A stretch of DNA of 64,000 nucleotides. Source: Warburgia ugandensis (lineage: Eukaryota; Streptophyta; Magnoliopsida; Canellales; Canellaceae). A model generated the notes under the pieces. That model was not told where the DNA came from and ran no database searches. It saw only the letters and a program-made list of their open reading frames with translations. The position numbers and the translations under genes are program-made. The stretch lies in contig CP141130.1 of NCBI GenBank assembly GCA_035236585.1, positions 33,801,501 to 33,865,500 of the forward strand, given 5' to 3'. Positions 12,310-25,909 of this stretch are shown here, piece by piece. The stretch's first letter is position 1, and each line of letters opens with the position of its first letter.

Positions 12310-12690
12310 TGTTAAGTGTTCAGTGTTCAGTTTCAGCCAAAATACCATTATTCTAGCATCTAATTAGATAATTTAATCAATTAATTTTAAAATTTTGAAT
12401 AATTTTTTTACATTTTAGTTCTGGTTGACCATCCAACCATTGAATTTCTAAATTTAATAGTCAGATGATCATTAGAGCTAATTAGAGCTGTAATATATGG
12501 TTAGATGATTCTAATATAGTCTTATATTTTGTAAATCAACCAAATTGAAATCAGATAGACCAACTAGTTTGAAAAGAAGGAAATTGCTTGGAAAGAAAAG
12601 AAATTGGAGATAATAAGGAAATAAAGTATAAAAGGAAGATAAAAGAGATGAAAAGGAGTTTGAATTAAAATCAAACTCTTTTGGAAGATC

Positions 12691-12698
12691 TATAAAAA
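12691..12698 (+). promoter_or_regulatory. TATA-like box of LTR-B
   Basis: TATAAAAA about 40 bp upstream of the CT repeat. The same box occurs in LTR-C at 34451-34458 at the same spacing, which supports it as the LTR promoter. Confidence 0.55.
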
Positions 12699-12737
12699 GA
12701 GGAAGAAGGTTCAAGGAAAAAAAAAGCTGAAGGTGGT

Positions 12738-12739
<2 letters not shown>

Positions 12740-12821
<82 letters not shown>
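12740..12821. repeat. (CT)n microsatellite in LTR-B
   Basis: About 41 CT units starting about 430 bp into the LTR, the same offset as the repeat in LTR-C. Confidence 0.98.
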
Positions 12822-12824
<3 letters not shown>

Positions 12825-14255
12825 TCACCGCACAACACTCCCTCTTGTCTCCTTCTTTCTCTAATGCATCACCCCTTCCTTCTCCTTTCTTCCCTCTTCT
12901 CCCCCCCTTATTTCTCTCTGCACCCCAATCTTTCTTGTCTTTTCTTCTTTGCTAGCAGAATCATAGCACACCGACTGGCTCCTCCTCAATTTCTCCTCTC
13001 TTCTCCCACAGCGTTGTGCCCACCAACCTCGGTTCCTCCTCATCTCCCCTATCACTAGCTGGTGAGTCCTCTCTCACTCACTCCTTTCCCTTTGCTGTCG
13101 TTTTCCAACACTGTCTCCTTCTCTCTCTTATGGGTTTCTTTTGTCGGCTAGCTTTGATGACTTGACAAAGTTGCTAGGAGAAATTAGAATCCCATCTCCA
13201 TGCTTTCTATCTTTCTCTATCTCCCTCCTTAGCCGGAACCTCTTTCCTCATTGCATAGCCACTTGCCGCACTTCCTTATTTCTCCTAGTACACCATCGCA
13301 CAGTCCTCTGTAACTGGCTTGTCTGCCACCGCTTCCTTTGTTTTCCTTAGTTGATAGCTCCTCACCACCTCTCTTCTTCTTCTCTCTTCACCGGCTCCAA
13401 TGAGATCAGAGGGTTTTCTCCTCTTCTCCTCATTCTTTGCATCTCTATCCACTTGTTTCGTCTTCTCCGACTTCCCCAGCATTTTTTTGTTAAGGGTCAA
13501 AGAAGGATTTTTTAGTGAAAATTCCAATTTTACCCATAGCCTTATTTTTTCAATTCCTTTTGTGTCTCTAATTTAATTACAATTGCATCCTTTTCTTATT
13601 CTAGTTATGCTTTATCCTTATTCTCCTTATCTAGAAACTATGTAATCCAAGGATTTTAATTAAAACTTAAACCTAATAAGTAGTTTAGCTTTAACAAATA
13701 GAATCACCTCAATTCCTGATATATATATATATATTTTATTTATCAAAATTCCATTAGTTTTTAGATCTTGTTCATAGGACATCTCCTAGTTGATTCAACA
13801 ATTCTAATCTTTAATCTAAAATCCAAAAATCAGATGTAAGTTGTCCTAAACCCAAAATCATTCTTTAGCCCAGATCATCAAAATTTTGGAGAATCAGCTC
13901 AATCCAGCTGTTAAATCTTTAATCAAAAGTACCATTGAGAGATTAGTAAAGGTCGATTGAAGTTTTTGATATTAGATTTGAAGAAATTTATCATAATCAA
14001 GCTAAGGAAGTAGATTTTATTTATTTTTAGTTAACTTTTTCTTTTCTTTTTGAATTTTTGTAATTTTCTTAGTTAAATAGATTTATAGTTTTAATTCATT
14101 GTTATTTAATTTTCATCATTTAATTTAATTTTTAGATAATTTAATTTTATTTAAAATCCATCTTTTTAAGTTGAGTCTCCTTAGGATCGACTCGTACTTG
14201 TAACAACTACAATACAATACCCCATGTACTTGTAGTAAAATAATTAACAAGTTTT

Positions 14256-14273
14256 TGGCACTGTTGTTGGAGA
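14256..14273 (+). promoter_or_regulatory. Primer-binding site (tRNA-Asp type)
   Basis: TGGCACTGTTGTTGGAGA lies seven bases after the LTR end. The Tat/Athila primer-binding site complementary to tRNA-Asp is TGGCGCCGTTGCCGGGGA. All differences here are C-to-T or G-to-A, as expected of decay of methylated DNA. Confidence 0.8.
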
Positions 14274-15799
14274 TCCGCAACGGAGTTTTCATAAAATTTA
14301 AAAAATTTAGAAAAATAATTTTTTTAGGAATTGCATTGTTTTGGCATTTCAGGCATTTTTAGGTGCATTTTTTTAAATATTTTTCCTAGTGTATAATCAC
14401 TCTATTTTTTGAATTTGGTATTAATTGCTATTTTTAATTTTTAGGAAATTAGAAAGTGGAGCATCATCAAATAAATAGAATTTTCTTGCTTTCCTAAAAT
14501 AGGACTTTTTTTTTTTTAGTGAATCTGGTAGTGAGGCACATTGTAACTTGTAATTTTAATTCTAATTTTAAAAAGGGTTGTATTAAAACAAGGCAAGTGT
14601 AGGATAAGGTGACCCCCTTGATCATCATCAGAAACCTCACTATAAGTTTTCCTCACTCCTTTTATTTTTTTAGTATAATTGCATTTAAAATAAATTTACA
14701 TTGTTTGGTAGTTTACTTGCATATAGAAAGCATATCTTATAATTGCTGCATTTTAGGGTTTGCATTAGTTTATTATTTTTAATTGCATTCTTAGGGCACG
14801 ATTATTGCTTTAAAGTGATTTATATATTGATCAAACTACCATGGAGTGTGAAAAATAATTAGTAAGGGCACCTAACCCCACAAGATTAAGGGTGGATTTC
14901 ATGACCACCTCTTGGCCTACCTAAGATAATCACTACAAGTGTAAACCCCAGCGATTCAAATTAATTTAAAAATAATTAGAAGTGACTTATAGGGTCATCA
15001 CATGTTCACAGGACCCTCTTAATAGGACACAATTTATTGTCACTCAAATGGCTTTTGAGCATTGTGGTTATAGTAGGTGTCTTAAAATCTAAGTGATTTT
15101 CTTATGCCTTGTGTTGATGTTTAAATGCCTCCTGACATGAGGATTATATTAACCACTCTAAAGTAGAATCCAACTTGTAAGTAGAAGTAATCTGAAAGAA
15201 CGAAGGAGTGTTAGATTAGGCTAATCTAAAAGCGTCGGCCCCACACAAATTCAAGAAAATCAAAATATTTGTGCTTGTTAACTTGTGAGGTTTATTTGAT
15301 TGTGTCCTTTGATTGTACATCATTTTAGGCATTTAGGTTGCATCATTTATGGTAATCCTCTTCCAAAAAAATAAAATAAAAAAATAGATCTTTCATTGTA
15401 TACACTTTTGGATATGTGAGAAAATCGGTAGGTTAGTCAAGTATGACAAAAAAGACATACAATCAAATTAGTTACCACTAATGATTGATCAATGATCCAG
15501 GGGTAACTCACCCCATAGTAGTGTTAGAGGTGATCAAGGCCCTCCACTCATCATGAATGAGGACTAATTGATGATGAATATCAACCTCCACCAAGGAGGA
15601 ATAATCATCCACCCATACAAAGAGATTGAAAAAGGAATGGAAATAGGGAGTGGGACCAATATAGTGACCATGGAGACAATAATGTCTATCAACATCTTCA
15701 TGGAAGAACTTTAAGAGACTACCTTCAACCTACATGCACTGGTACATCATCTTGTGTCATTCTTCCTTGGAATGTTGGTGCATTAGAATTAAAAATAAG
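14274..15799 (+). other. Gypsy leader between primer-binding site and gag
   Basis: About 1.5 kb without a clear coding domain. It is homologous in reverse complement to 45840-47411 of the second gypsy copy; the block at 14860-15170 is the best conserved. Part of this block is also recognisable inside the solo LTR at 53399-58206 (near 55400-55680). Confidence 0.7.
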
Positions 15800-16107
15800 A
15801 GTAATCTAATTACTTTTCAAATTCCATAGGTTAGGCAGTGAGAGTCCTTATTTGCATCTTAAAAAGTTTGATGAGGTATGTGGTACCCAAAGAACACAAA
15901 ACCTTGGTCTAAATACTGTCAGGCTTAAGTTCTTTCCTTTCTCTTTAAAGCAAAAAGCAAAAATATGGTTTGATGCACTGTCAGTAGGTTTCATAAGGAC
16001 ATGAAGTGAAATGACTAGGGAATTCTTGAAAAAGCTTTTCCCTACACATAAAACAAACACACCACTATAAAATAATGAACTTTACCCTGAAGGAAAAGAA
16101 TCATTCT
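15800..16107 (+). pseudogene. gypsy gag, N-terminal piece (capsid domain)
   Basis: One plus frame reads ESPYLHLKKFDEVCGTQRTQ, VRLKFFPFSLKQKAKIWFDA, then SEMTREFLKKLFPTHKTN, the Retrotrans_gag region of Tat/Athila elements (commonly PYxHLxxFxxVCxT...LFPFSLKDKAKxWLxSLP...FLxKFFPxxKT). Internal stops occur (for example before SEMTREF and after NTPL). The reading stops at the left target duplication of X1 and resumes at 29172 with QCYERFKDLLLTWPHHGYES. It would form the particle shell; here it is dead and split by the 13-kb insertion. Confidence 0.85.
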
Positions 16108-18399
16108 AACAATGTAATGGCCCACATTTTTGAGAAAAAAAGAAATGTTATATTTATAAATTATGAAAATTTTTAAGTCAATTGTTGATTACTATAGTGT
16201 AAAAACAAGTTAAAATGAAGTTTAAACAAAATTACAAATCATAACTCATTAAATAAATTGTGTGTAATTAGAATATAAGTGATAATAAAACTTAATTTGG
16301 TAAGAATTGATAACCTAAGTTAAGAGTATATAAGCGGTCCCAAGTACAACTTGTGAAGGTGAGGTTTGGACTTCAAGTCACCTCCTTGACAATTTTTAAG
16401 AAGAATATCATATTTTATGTTATTTTAGTAATTAATTATTTAATTATTATGAATTTTACATGTGGACAAATCATATAAGGAAATCCACATGGGGAAGGAG
16501 GGTTTCCATATGAACAAAATGTATGAAAATAATGAATGGTGATCCAAAAGTTATGAAATGAATGAGACCAATAGAGGAGTTACATACTTGAACCATTGGA
16601 TGATAATCCAATGGTTGGGAATAAATAAACAATTAATATTGGAAGAGTTACAAACATGTAATCAATTGAAAAAACTGTTACAAGGAAAGTATCTATAAAG
16701 GAAATAAACAAAAATAGAAATAAGGGTTAGAAACGTGAAATAGTGGGAGTGGAAAAAGGGGAGTGTGTGAGATAGAAAGAAAAGAGAAAGAAACAGGAAG
16801 AGAAGATAAGAGGAAAAGCTTAGATCTGGAGTTTTCCTCAAATCAATTAGAAGCAAAGGGATTTGCATTGAAGGAAATCACATTTTGAGGTAGGGAATCT
16901 AAATCTAGACCACGATTTTCTTTAAAAAAAAGAATTGATCTTTGTTTATCGTTTTTGGGATGAAATTGCATTGTAATTTCCTTGGAATTTGAACATATAT
17001 AAGCTTGATAAATTGCTAGAATGATAATCACGTGGTACATGTTTAAATTGGATATCTTGAGTTGAATAGTTGTGCATGATCCATGGATATATGTTTAAAT
17101 AAAAAAAATTTCTTTTGATTTTCAATTTGGTAAAGATGCATGATACAAATAAGTTTAAAAAAAAAACAAAAAATAAAAAAAAAACATTGAACTCTCATTA
17201 TTTGAAATCCTAGGTATGTACTTACGAATACTAGTGGAAAAGTTGTTTAATATGCTTAGGAAATTGAAATGAGATATATTTGACTTCCACCAATTCAAAC
17301 ATGATCAAGATGATGTTATTATGAGAAGACTATTCATTCTAGAATTTTTAACCATATAGTTATATGTGTGTGTGTTTTGTTTTAATTGAATACCATGCAC
17401 ATAGTCATGATAAGAGTGCATGTTGAATCTTGCTTGGTGTGTGTGACGCATGGAGTTTTACCAACTACAACATGCACTAAGTGATGCTTAACGCCATGCA
17501 CATTGGACAGAGATTAAATACTTTAGAACCTAAAATTTTGTCCAGGCGTATTGTGACACCCCGGGTTTTCTAAAATATTTTTTCAATACATATATTAATA
17601 GTAAAAAGTTTATTATTATAAAATAGGCAGGATCCCTGAAATGAAACTCAAATAAATAATTTTTTTTCTTTTCGCAGCGTCAAGGAAAATATCCAATAAG
17701 GAAAACCCCGAGGGTCATCTACACCCCAAAACCACAAGGCTAAACCAAAAGTGCTTTTTTATACTCTGAGCATGCTCAAATACAAAACCATGAGAAATTA
17801 TGCAACTGCAAAGAGACGAAGATAATAATAAAAATTCCAAAGCTCCAGGGTCCATCCAAGATCACCACATACCCATATGTGAGCGTATGCTCACTATACA
17901 GTAGTATGGGTCTAATCTATCAAAATATACAATATCTAGATAGAGTACCAAAAGTCTGATACCAGTCTAAAAACGTACACTACTATCTTCGACGAAAAAA
18001 AGTATGGGGTCCTCAGGTCCGCATCCAGATCCACGTTAATCCGCCTTCTTTCTTTTTTGACTGTCACGCTCCAACTATGAGGCATTGCAAAACAAGGCAA
18101 TGCCTTAGTAAGCTAGGCTTGTGTAGGAGATTAACACTCAATATAAGGCGATAAGAATAACATGGTACAAAACCTCATATTCATACGATGCAGAATACAC
18201 CAATTCCATGATATAAATACGGCGACATAAGTCATAGTGTCAGGACATGAAAAATTCAAAAAGATATGCAGATACAAGTAAGCCATAACCATGTGAGCCA
18301 ATGTCCAAGAACCACATGAATGCATACCAAAAGCATTTAAACATCATACATGGTCAAGCCCTATGAGTGTCTTAGGTACACTCACGGCAACGTGGGGTC

Positions 18400-18590
18400 G
18401 ACCCTCAATGCCATCCGCTTTTACCCTTTCGCCTACAATGGGCACTCAGGCACTCACGGAAAGGCGCGTTCCAGTTCCGCTGTCACCTTTCACCCTTTCA
18501 CCCACACGGGCACTCAGTACTCACAAAAGGACGCGTTTCACGCCCGCTTTCACCCCTAAGGGTCAGTCAGGCACTCACGGGGAATAGGGG
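18400..18590. repeat. Degenerate tandem repeat in solo LTR L
   Basis: GGGCACTCAG-type units begin at 18440, 18508 and 18560, each followed by ACTCAC and, in the first two, by an AAGG(C/A)CGCGTT stretch. Spacing varies (68 and 52 bp). Confidence 0.7.
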
Positions 18591-19389
18591 ATACATCCCA
18601 TCACTAGCTCAAAAGCCTCAATTGTCAAGACATAGAGACTCCCACGTGTCAACATCTCTGTAGTTAAGTCAATGTAACTAAAATATGCTAAAAACAGTGT
18701 ATAAAACATATACAAGGGAAGTAGCATGCATATCGATAATACATAGTGAAAAACGATCTCCTGTGACATGCTACGGCATACAACCCTATGCCTCAAAGTT
18801 CCAATCACTAAGTCATGATTTGAGAAATCATGGAAAATCGCAAATGAAATCACCTAACTTGATAATGCCATACTCCAACCAAGCATGTAAGCGATATCAA
18901 GTCGTATGCCCTGACGTACTTGTCACATCATAAGTCATCATTGATTGTTAAACCTCTCATTTTCATCATGACCCTTAAAATATCAATTTGTTTAGTGTGT
19001 CACATGTATCTCTATGATCATGCGTCAATTTGATGGTCAAATCACTCTTGATCAGCACATCCTAAGGTAGTTGCCTAAATTGATCGTCAGGATCATTTTT
19101 CTTGATAATTTCATGAGATCTGCCCTTCAAATCTCCTAGATCACCTCATGTTTGATGTGTACAACCAAAATCTAAGGCCTGATCATCTATTGATCGGCTT
19201 GATCTGAATCATCTAATAGCATTTAGTAGTTTGGCTATTAAGAAGTTACTCTAAACTAGATTTTTATCTTAGATCTAGGTCCCCCTTGTTGAGACGATCA
19301 CAACGCCTCTTTTGGATTGTGATTTGGACCTCTATAGCTTCCAAAATCACATTTTTTATGAATAGATTGTCAAAAACCCTCAGAATCGA

Positions 19390-19560
19390 GAAAAAGGGCC
19401 TGCTGCACGTGCGGTGTGTGTGTGCTGCACGCGTGTCGCGCGTTGTGCACTGCTCGTCCCATACGTCCTGTCACAAGTTGCCATTGCTGGGGACGGTGAC
19501 TGGACTGGTTCACCGTTGTTGGAGACGATCGTCGGAATCCGGTTGCCAGCGACCCCATGT
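19390..19560. other. GC-rich island in solo LTR L
   Basis: A CpG-rich stretch within an AT-rich LTR. Overlapping open frames on both strands (19286-19884) follow from its composition and show no recognisable domain. Confidence 0.6.
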
Positions 19561-21038
19561 GCACCATTTTTAGCAATTTTTACACCCATTTGTCTAGTTT
19601 TTCATGTGCATTCCATTTTCAAGCTCCATTCCAACAAATTCCTTCATTTTTTGATATTTTTATGCGATTTTTCCCACGTTTCTCATCCACTATTTTTGTG
19701 GTTTTCTAGCGTCCCTAGTCGTCCAATCACCATGAAACTTCATGGGTCTGTTTCTTGCATCATCACGTACAAGATGAACGGCCTAGATCCTCATTTGACA
19801 CCATTTCATCTACTTATTTTGAAAACAATACTAATGCATATTCCTCACCAGAAAACGGCAATCCACGCCGTTTTTCAACGCTAAAACAATGAACAAGCAT
19901 AAACGATCAGAGATGGGGAAGAACATGGGGGTTGGCCTACCTCAGTCTAGTCGGCCACTCCCAATCGCCTTTCGAAGATTGACAGCGTCCTCACCTTGAA
20001 TTGGTCGCTGGGGGGGTAGCTTTTTTTGGCGGCTTGCATGGCATAGTGGTGTATATTATTATTATTCCCAAAATAAAATTTTCCTAAAATTTTAAAATAG
20101 TGAATGTTACACGTATTGTACACTAGATTATGTGTAGGTGTATAGCGTTTAAAGAAATAATCAGAGGCATAAATTTGAGAACATGGCATGTCGGGAAAAG
20201 AAAGTGACCAAGTGCGCTATGTATTGAACGTGGTTCAAACATATGGCATGCTGGTTATAACCAACGCACCTTATCTTGAGTAAGGTAAAAAGGTAGGACA
20301 TACTCAATAATATTCAAGTACACATTATACTAAAAGCTTTAATCTGGGTACCATTGGCCAAGTGGTAAATGACACTTAAATACAAGGATATGGCTAGCTG
20401 CAATATTTACCAATCAATGTCTATTATAAGAATTATTAGAAGAGAACAAATTTTCTAAACCATGCTAGGTACCTTCCGCATGAGATGTGGTAATCATAGA
20501 ATGCATCCAAGAAAGGTTTATACACATGGACACTACAATCTAGCCGTAACAAATTACTAATTTGGGTTCACATGCATGACACTATGTATAAGAATTAGAT
20601 GCATTGTGAGTCAAATTTTGTTAAAATCATGACATGCCATACTAAGCTTTGATGCATTGGACTATTGAACACCAAAATTACTTATAGATATCTGGGAGTA
20701 TGACACCTTAGACCTAAAAATTTTATCATACATTATTTAGGCTTATACAAATAATACTTTGGATTTTACGGTTGTGACATGCATCGGTTGGATTTAGGCC
20801 TAACCGACAAGGCCTAATAAACATGTGGTGTATTGGATTACCAAAGTGCTTTGGATGTAGTGTTAGTCCTCATGTCCAAAATTTGCATGCACATGAATAT
20901 GATTGGACTTCATGTTAAGAAGTTCTAAGCAAGCATTGATGCATGGTGCCATTGAAGAAATTCTAGTCGCACCGTGCAACATGTAAACTTCAAATAAAGG
21001 GCATATGGGATGAGTGCTGGAGTGCGATGTGTAACATC

Positions 21039-21042
<4 letters not shown>

Positions 21043-21116
<74 letters not shown>

Positions 21117-21121
21117 AGAAG

Positions 21122-21151
<30 letters not shown>
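21043..21151. repeat. (GA)n followed by (GAA)n microsatellite
   Basis: About 35 GA units run directly into about 12 GAA units, near the start of element MR. A shorter GA/GAGAA-rich stretch lies at the start of the second copy (24280-24350). Confidence 0.97.
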
Positions 21152-21152
<1 letters not shown>

Positions 21153-22689
21153 GGGAGAAGGAGAAGGGAGAGAAGGAAAGGACCATATGCCGAAAAACAC
21201 ATATCGTTGGAGGAGATGGGTGTGTTGGTGATGAGGGTTTTACGGGTTTTCTGGGTTGCCAGTTTCACAAATGTTGCTGGAGAAGACGACAGCTCGGATC
21301 AATGATCTGAGCCGATCATCCTGCTCTTCACGACGAGGTGAACCGGAACCCCAAGTCCATTGGGGAATCCGATGTGATCTCGACCGTTGATCAAAGAAGG
21401 GAATGTCACATGCCTAGTTTTGGAGAGTTTTGTGATGGATCTGAGCCAATCCAGCCCATTCTAGAGAGGGGAAAATATGAAAATTCATATAGAAGGCGAG
21501 ATTTATAAAACCCTATTCTTGATTTTGAGATTTTAGCTAAATCCGCACCATTCATGCTAAATCTAGGTTTTGTGGATAATCCAACTGTCCAATTTTAAAT
21601 CAAAGCATAGGGATAGGTAATTTAGGGCATGAGGTAGCTCAGATCACACTAAAATTTCAGATCTAGGCTAAAAATCAATCGAACAATCTCAACCGTCCAA
21701 TTGGTTACTGTTTGCACAGTAACTTGTTGATGTCTGATCAATGATCAGATGCCACAGATGTGTTCTAAAACATTGAATTAACTACAATATGAAAAAAAAT
21801 TAAAAGATCTAGATGGAAATTGATGAATAATCTAGATCGTTTGATCGAACAATAGAGTAATAAGGAACTAGCACTTCTGATGGGTGATCAGACGCCACCA
21901 TTGCATACCCTGACCTTAATTAAGTTAAGATACTCGAAATTTTTTAAAGATAAAGCCACTAAACAATGAAAGCAACTTGCAGTCACTTAAGAGGAATGGT
22001 AAATAGCTAATGGCGTGGATTAGAAATAAAGTAATCATTGGTCATTCAATTAGCTATTAAATAATAGCTAATGAAACACCCTTAGCACAGAAATAAACAG
22101 TAAAATTAGAGAGATCATTATGAGAATGATTAAAATTGATGATCAGATGTTAATTATAGGTGTTATGGAGCGACCCAACGGTTAGATCGTCTTCAAACTT
22201 CACGAGATGTTAGGGACTGACCCTTTATTAATTAAGGAACATAAATTAAATGGACCATGACATAGATTGATGATCAAAGACCGTGAATGTTTGTTTAGAT
22301 TTTAGAAAAACCTACCTCTAGTACAAGATTAACCTAATAGAGGGGTAATCAGATGATTGGTACTTAGATTTGTTTATTTTGAGATATGAGGACACCAAGT
22401 GATAGATGACTTATGATGTGACAGGTACGTTAGAGCACACTTCATGACATTGCTTATGCGGCTGACTGGAGTATCGCGTTTGTCGAGGTAGGTGATTACA
22501 TTTGGGATTTCTTCTTAATTTCATCGATCATGACTTGTTATCTGATATTCTTGAGGCATGTGTTTTATGCACTATAGTAATTTATTGAAATGTGTTAAGT
22601 ATTCCATGCTCGATATCGTGACATTTGATTATGTGACTATTAATGTTTGGATGTGTGATGGATTCCACCTTATCATGGATCTTGATTTG

Positions 22690-22960
22690 AGACTTTTGGG
22701 TGAAGCGAGGTAATTTAGGTCTTGTACCCATTTGAGGGTGGGCCGGGGGATGGCTAATAGGCTTTCGTCGGGAAATGGACTGATGCAGGTTGTACATGAG
22801 GGGCCCACGGTCAGATTGTATCAGGTGACACGGGGTGAGCTGGGTCTTATATCGATCTAAGGGCAGGCCGGGGGATGACTGACAGACTTCTGTCATGAAA
22901 TGGATTGATGCAGGCTGCACGTGAGGGACCTAAGGTTGGATTGTATTGGGTGACGTGATG
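22690..22960 (+). repeat. Tandem repeat, about 2 units of about 124 bp
   Basis: Each unit contains GGGTnAG, GGTCTT, GGGGGATG and AAATGGA(C/T)TGATGCAGG. The same unit occurs three times at 25910-26280. Confidence 0.85.
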
Positions 22961-23841
22961 GAATGACAAGTCATCTTATATTTAAAGAACTTTTGATGAA
23001 ATGAAAAAGTTATCTGTTCTAAACATATGTGGAAGTGATGGAAAGTTATTTGAGCAAAGGCTATGATGATAGAATTAAAGTAAGATTCATTATAGTAATT
23101 GGATTTTGATTGTAGTTGGGATTGTAATTTTTCATATTTCTAAATCAATGCAAATTGGAATGGATTTGGATGGAAGATTTTGGGATGATATGAAAATCTT
23201 CCATTATTTATGATTGCAATGGTGATGTATGTGGAGTTGAATGTTTACCAAATGTTGTAATATATTTGCACTATACTACTCATGGATATGGATATTGTGA
23301 TTGAAATTATAGAGATGAGTAAGTAAACCTCATTGCATTAAAATTTATGATCTTAGGATGATATGTGGGATGAATGTTTAGTTTTTCCATGGTGAATGTG
23401 GAATGTGATGAGACAGAGTCTCTTAAATTTATTATTTGTCATTAAATGGTTTATCAGGTGTACCGAAATCAAATGCATTAAATGTGAAAGTTTGAAAAAA
23501 AAGGAGACTCTGCCAAAATTTCGTTAGAAATGTGATACTTGAATTTTAGAAGAAAGGCAATTTATTGAGATTGTGATAGTTGAGATTAGACAAAATGGTG
23601 ACGAAGTTCATAGTTCCTTAGTCTTATGAATTGCTAGTGTCGAGTAATTGAGTTTTACTAGGATAACAGCGATGTATAATATTATATGAGATTGTTTCTT
23701 ATGAGATATCAGAATTTAATTTACAATCGATACTTGTGAGTAGCCGATGAGGGTGGCTTAAGAGGGCGACCGATGAGGGCTGGTGCAAGAGGCACTGGTA
23801 GGCTTCTAGGTACTCACAGTATGATCATGTTGTGGACTGAA

Positions 23842-24070
23842 TTTTTATGGGCATATGATTGCCAGTTAGTGAGCTGATATGCTCTGATTTTTATTGGCAT
23901 ATGATTGCCTCTTAGTGAGTTGGTACACTCTGATTTCTATTGGCATATGATTGCTTATTAGTGAGCTGATATGCTCTTCTTTTAGCTGGTATATGATTGC
24001 CTGGTAGTGAGTTGCTATGCTCTGATTTTAATTGGCATGTATTGCTTGTTCAAGAGTTGAGGTCATATGG
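23842..24070 (+). repeat. 46-bp minisatellite, 4 units plus a degenerate fifth
   Basis: Units start at 23842, 23888, 23934, 23980 and 24026, each with GGCATATGATTGC and AGTGAG(C/T)TG. Period is exactly 46 for the first four; the fifth is diverged. Confidence 0.9.
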
Positions 24071-25909
24071 GTTGATTGATATACATTGCCCAGTAGTAAG
24101 ATAATGTACTCTAAAATAGATGTGGCATAAAATTGTCTATATGTTCGTTGTGGCACTTCAAATTTTGTTAATATGGCGAATTACTTATGCTAAAGATGTA
24201 AACAAATGATTAACTCTTGGATGAGAGTATGGTTTATGTTAATTATATTATATATGGTTATGATGCATTCTCAACAGGAGAGAGAGAGAGAGGAGAATGG
24301 AGAAAAAGAAGAGGGAGAAGGAGAAAAGGAGAAGGGAGAGAAGGAGAGGACCATACGTGGGAAAACACATCGCCGAAGGAGATGGGCGTGCCAGCGATGA
24401 GGGTTTTACTGGTTTTCTGGGTTGCTGGTTTTGCAAATGTTGCCAGTTTCGCAGATGTTGTTGGAGAAGATGACAGCTTGGATCGATGATGTGAGCTAAT
24501 CATCCTACTCTTCACGATGAGGTGAACCGGAACCCCAAGTTTATTGGGGAATCCGATGTGATCTCGACTGTTGATCGAAGAAGGAAACATCACATGCCTA
24601 GTTTTGGAGAGTTTTGAGAATGGATCTGAGCCAATCCAGCCCATTCCAGAGAGGGAAAAACACAAAAATTCATATAGCAGTAAGATCTACAAAATCCTGT
24701 TCTTGATTTTGAGATTTTAGATAAATCTGAACCATTCATGCTAGATCTAGGTTTTCTGGATAATCCAACCGTCCATTTTTAAATCAAAGCTTAGGGATAA
24801 GTAATTTAGGGCATGATGTAGCTAGGATCACACTATAATTTTAGATCTAAATTAAAAACAGATCGGACAATCTCAACCGTCCGATCAGGTACTGTTTGCT
24901 CAGTAACTTGTTGACGTTTGATCAATGATCAGATGCCATAGATGTGTTCTAAAACATTGAATTAACTAAGATATGGAAAAAAATTAAAAGATTTAGATGG
25001 AAATTGATGAATAATCTAGACCGTTTGATCGGACGGTAGAGTAATAAGGAGTTAACACTTCTGATGGGTAATTAGATGCCACCATTGTGTGCCCTAACCT
25101 TTATTAAGTTAAGATACTAAATTTTTTTCTTTTAAAGATAAAGCCACTAAACATTGAAAGCAACTTGCAGTCACTTAAGAGGAATGGGATAACCAATGGC
25201 ATGGATTAGAAATCAATTAATCATTGGTCATTCAATTAGCTATCAACTAATAGCTAATGAAACACCCTTAGCATAGAAATAAACATTGAAATTAGTGAGA
25301 TCATGATGAGAATGATTAGAATTGACAATTAGATGTTAATTATAAGTGTTATAGAGCGACCCAATGGTCATATTGTTTTCAAACTTCACGAGATGTTAGG
25401 GACTAGCCCTTCATTGATTAAGGGACATAAATTAAATGGTCCATGATAGATTGATGATCAAAGACCATGAATGTTTGTTTAGATTTTAGAAAAACCTACA
25501 TCTAGTACAAGATTAACCTAATAGAGGGGTAATCATATGATCTGAGTCGTTAATCTAAGATTAACTACATGATCAAGGGAATTGTCACTTGAATTTGTTT
25601 ATTTTAAGATGTGATAGATGACTTGTGATGTGACAGGTATGTCAGAGCGCACTTCGTGACATTGCGTACACACCTGACTGGAGCATTGCATTTGTCGAGG
25701 TAGGTGATTACGTTTAGGATTTCTTCTTAATTTCATCGATCATGACTTATTATCTGAAATTCTTGAGGCATGTGTTTTATACACTATCGTAACTTATTAA
25801 AATGTGTTCAGTATTCCATGCTCGATATCATGACATTTGATTATGTGATTATTCATGTTTTGATGTGTGATGGATTCGACCTTATCATGGATCTTGATTT
25901 GAGACTTCT

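Larger units (their letters stand above)
12310..14249 (+). repeat. LTR-B, 5' LTR of the gypsy element (1,940 bp)
   Basis: Starts TGTTAAGTGTTCAGTG and ends AAAATAATTAACA, immediately followed by the primer-binding site. It has a small internal duplication of GTGTTCAG near the start that LTR-C lacks. It carries a TATA-like box at 12691-12698, then a CT microsatellite and a long CT-rich stretch. It is about 0.5 kb shorter than LTR-A, -D and -E; the missing part is in the purine/pyrimidine-biased middle. Confidence 0.9.
17552..20111 (-). repeat. Solo LTR L nested in X1 (2,560 bp)
   Basis: On the minus strand it starts TGTAACATTCACTATTTT and ends AAAACCCGGGGTGTCACA. It is flanked by a perfect 5-bp duplication, cgtat (17547-17551 and 20112-20116), with no interior, so it is a solo LTR. 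Its first 0.6 kb on the plus strand is the reverse complement of 26585-27176, the end of the compound element. It contains a degenerate tandem repeat (18400-18590) and a GC-rich island (19390-19560). Confidence 0.88.

Noticed and set aside
19286..19884. 156-codon open frame in solo LTR L
   Set aside because: Lies across a GC island in a non-coding LTR and matches no protein family I recognise.
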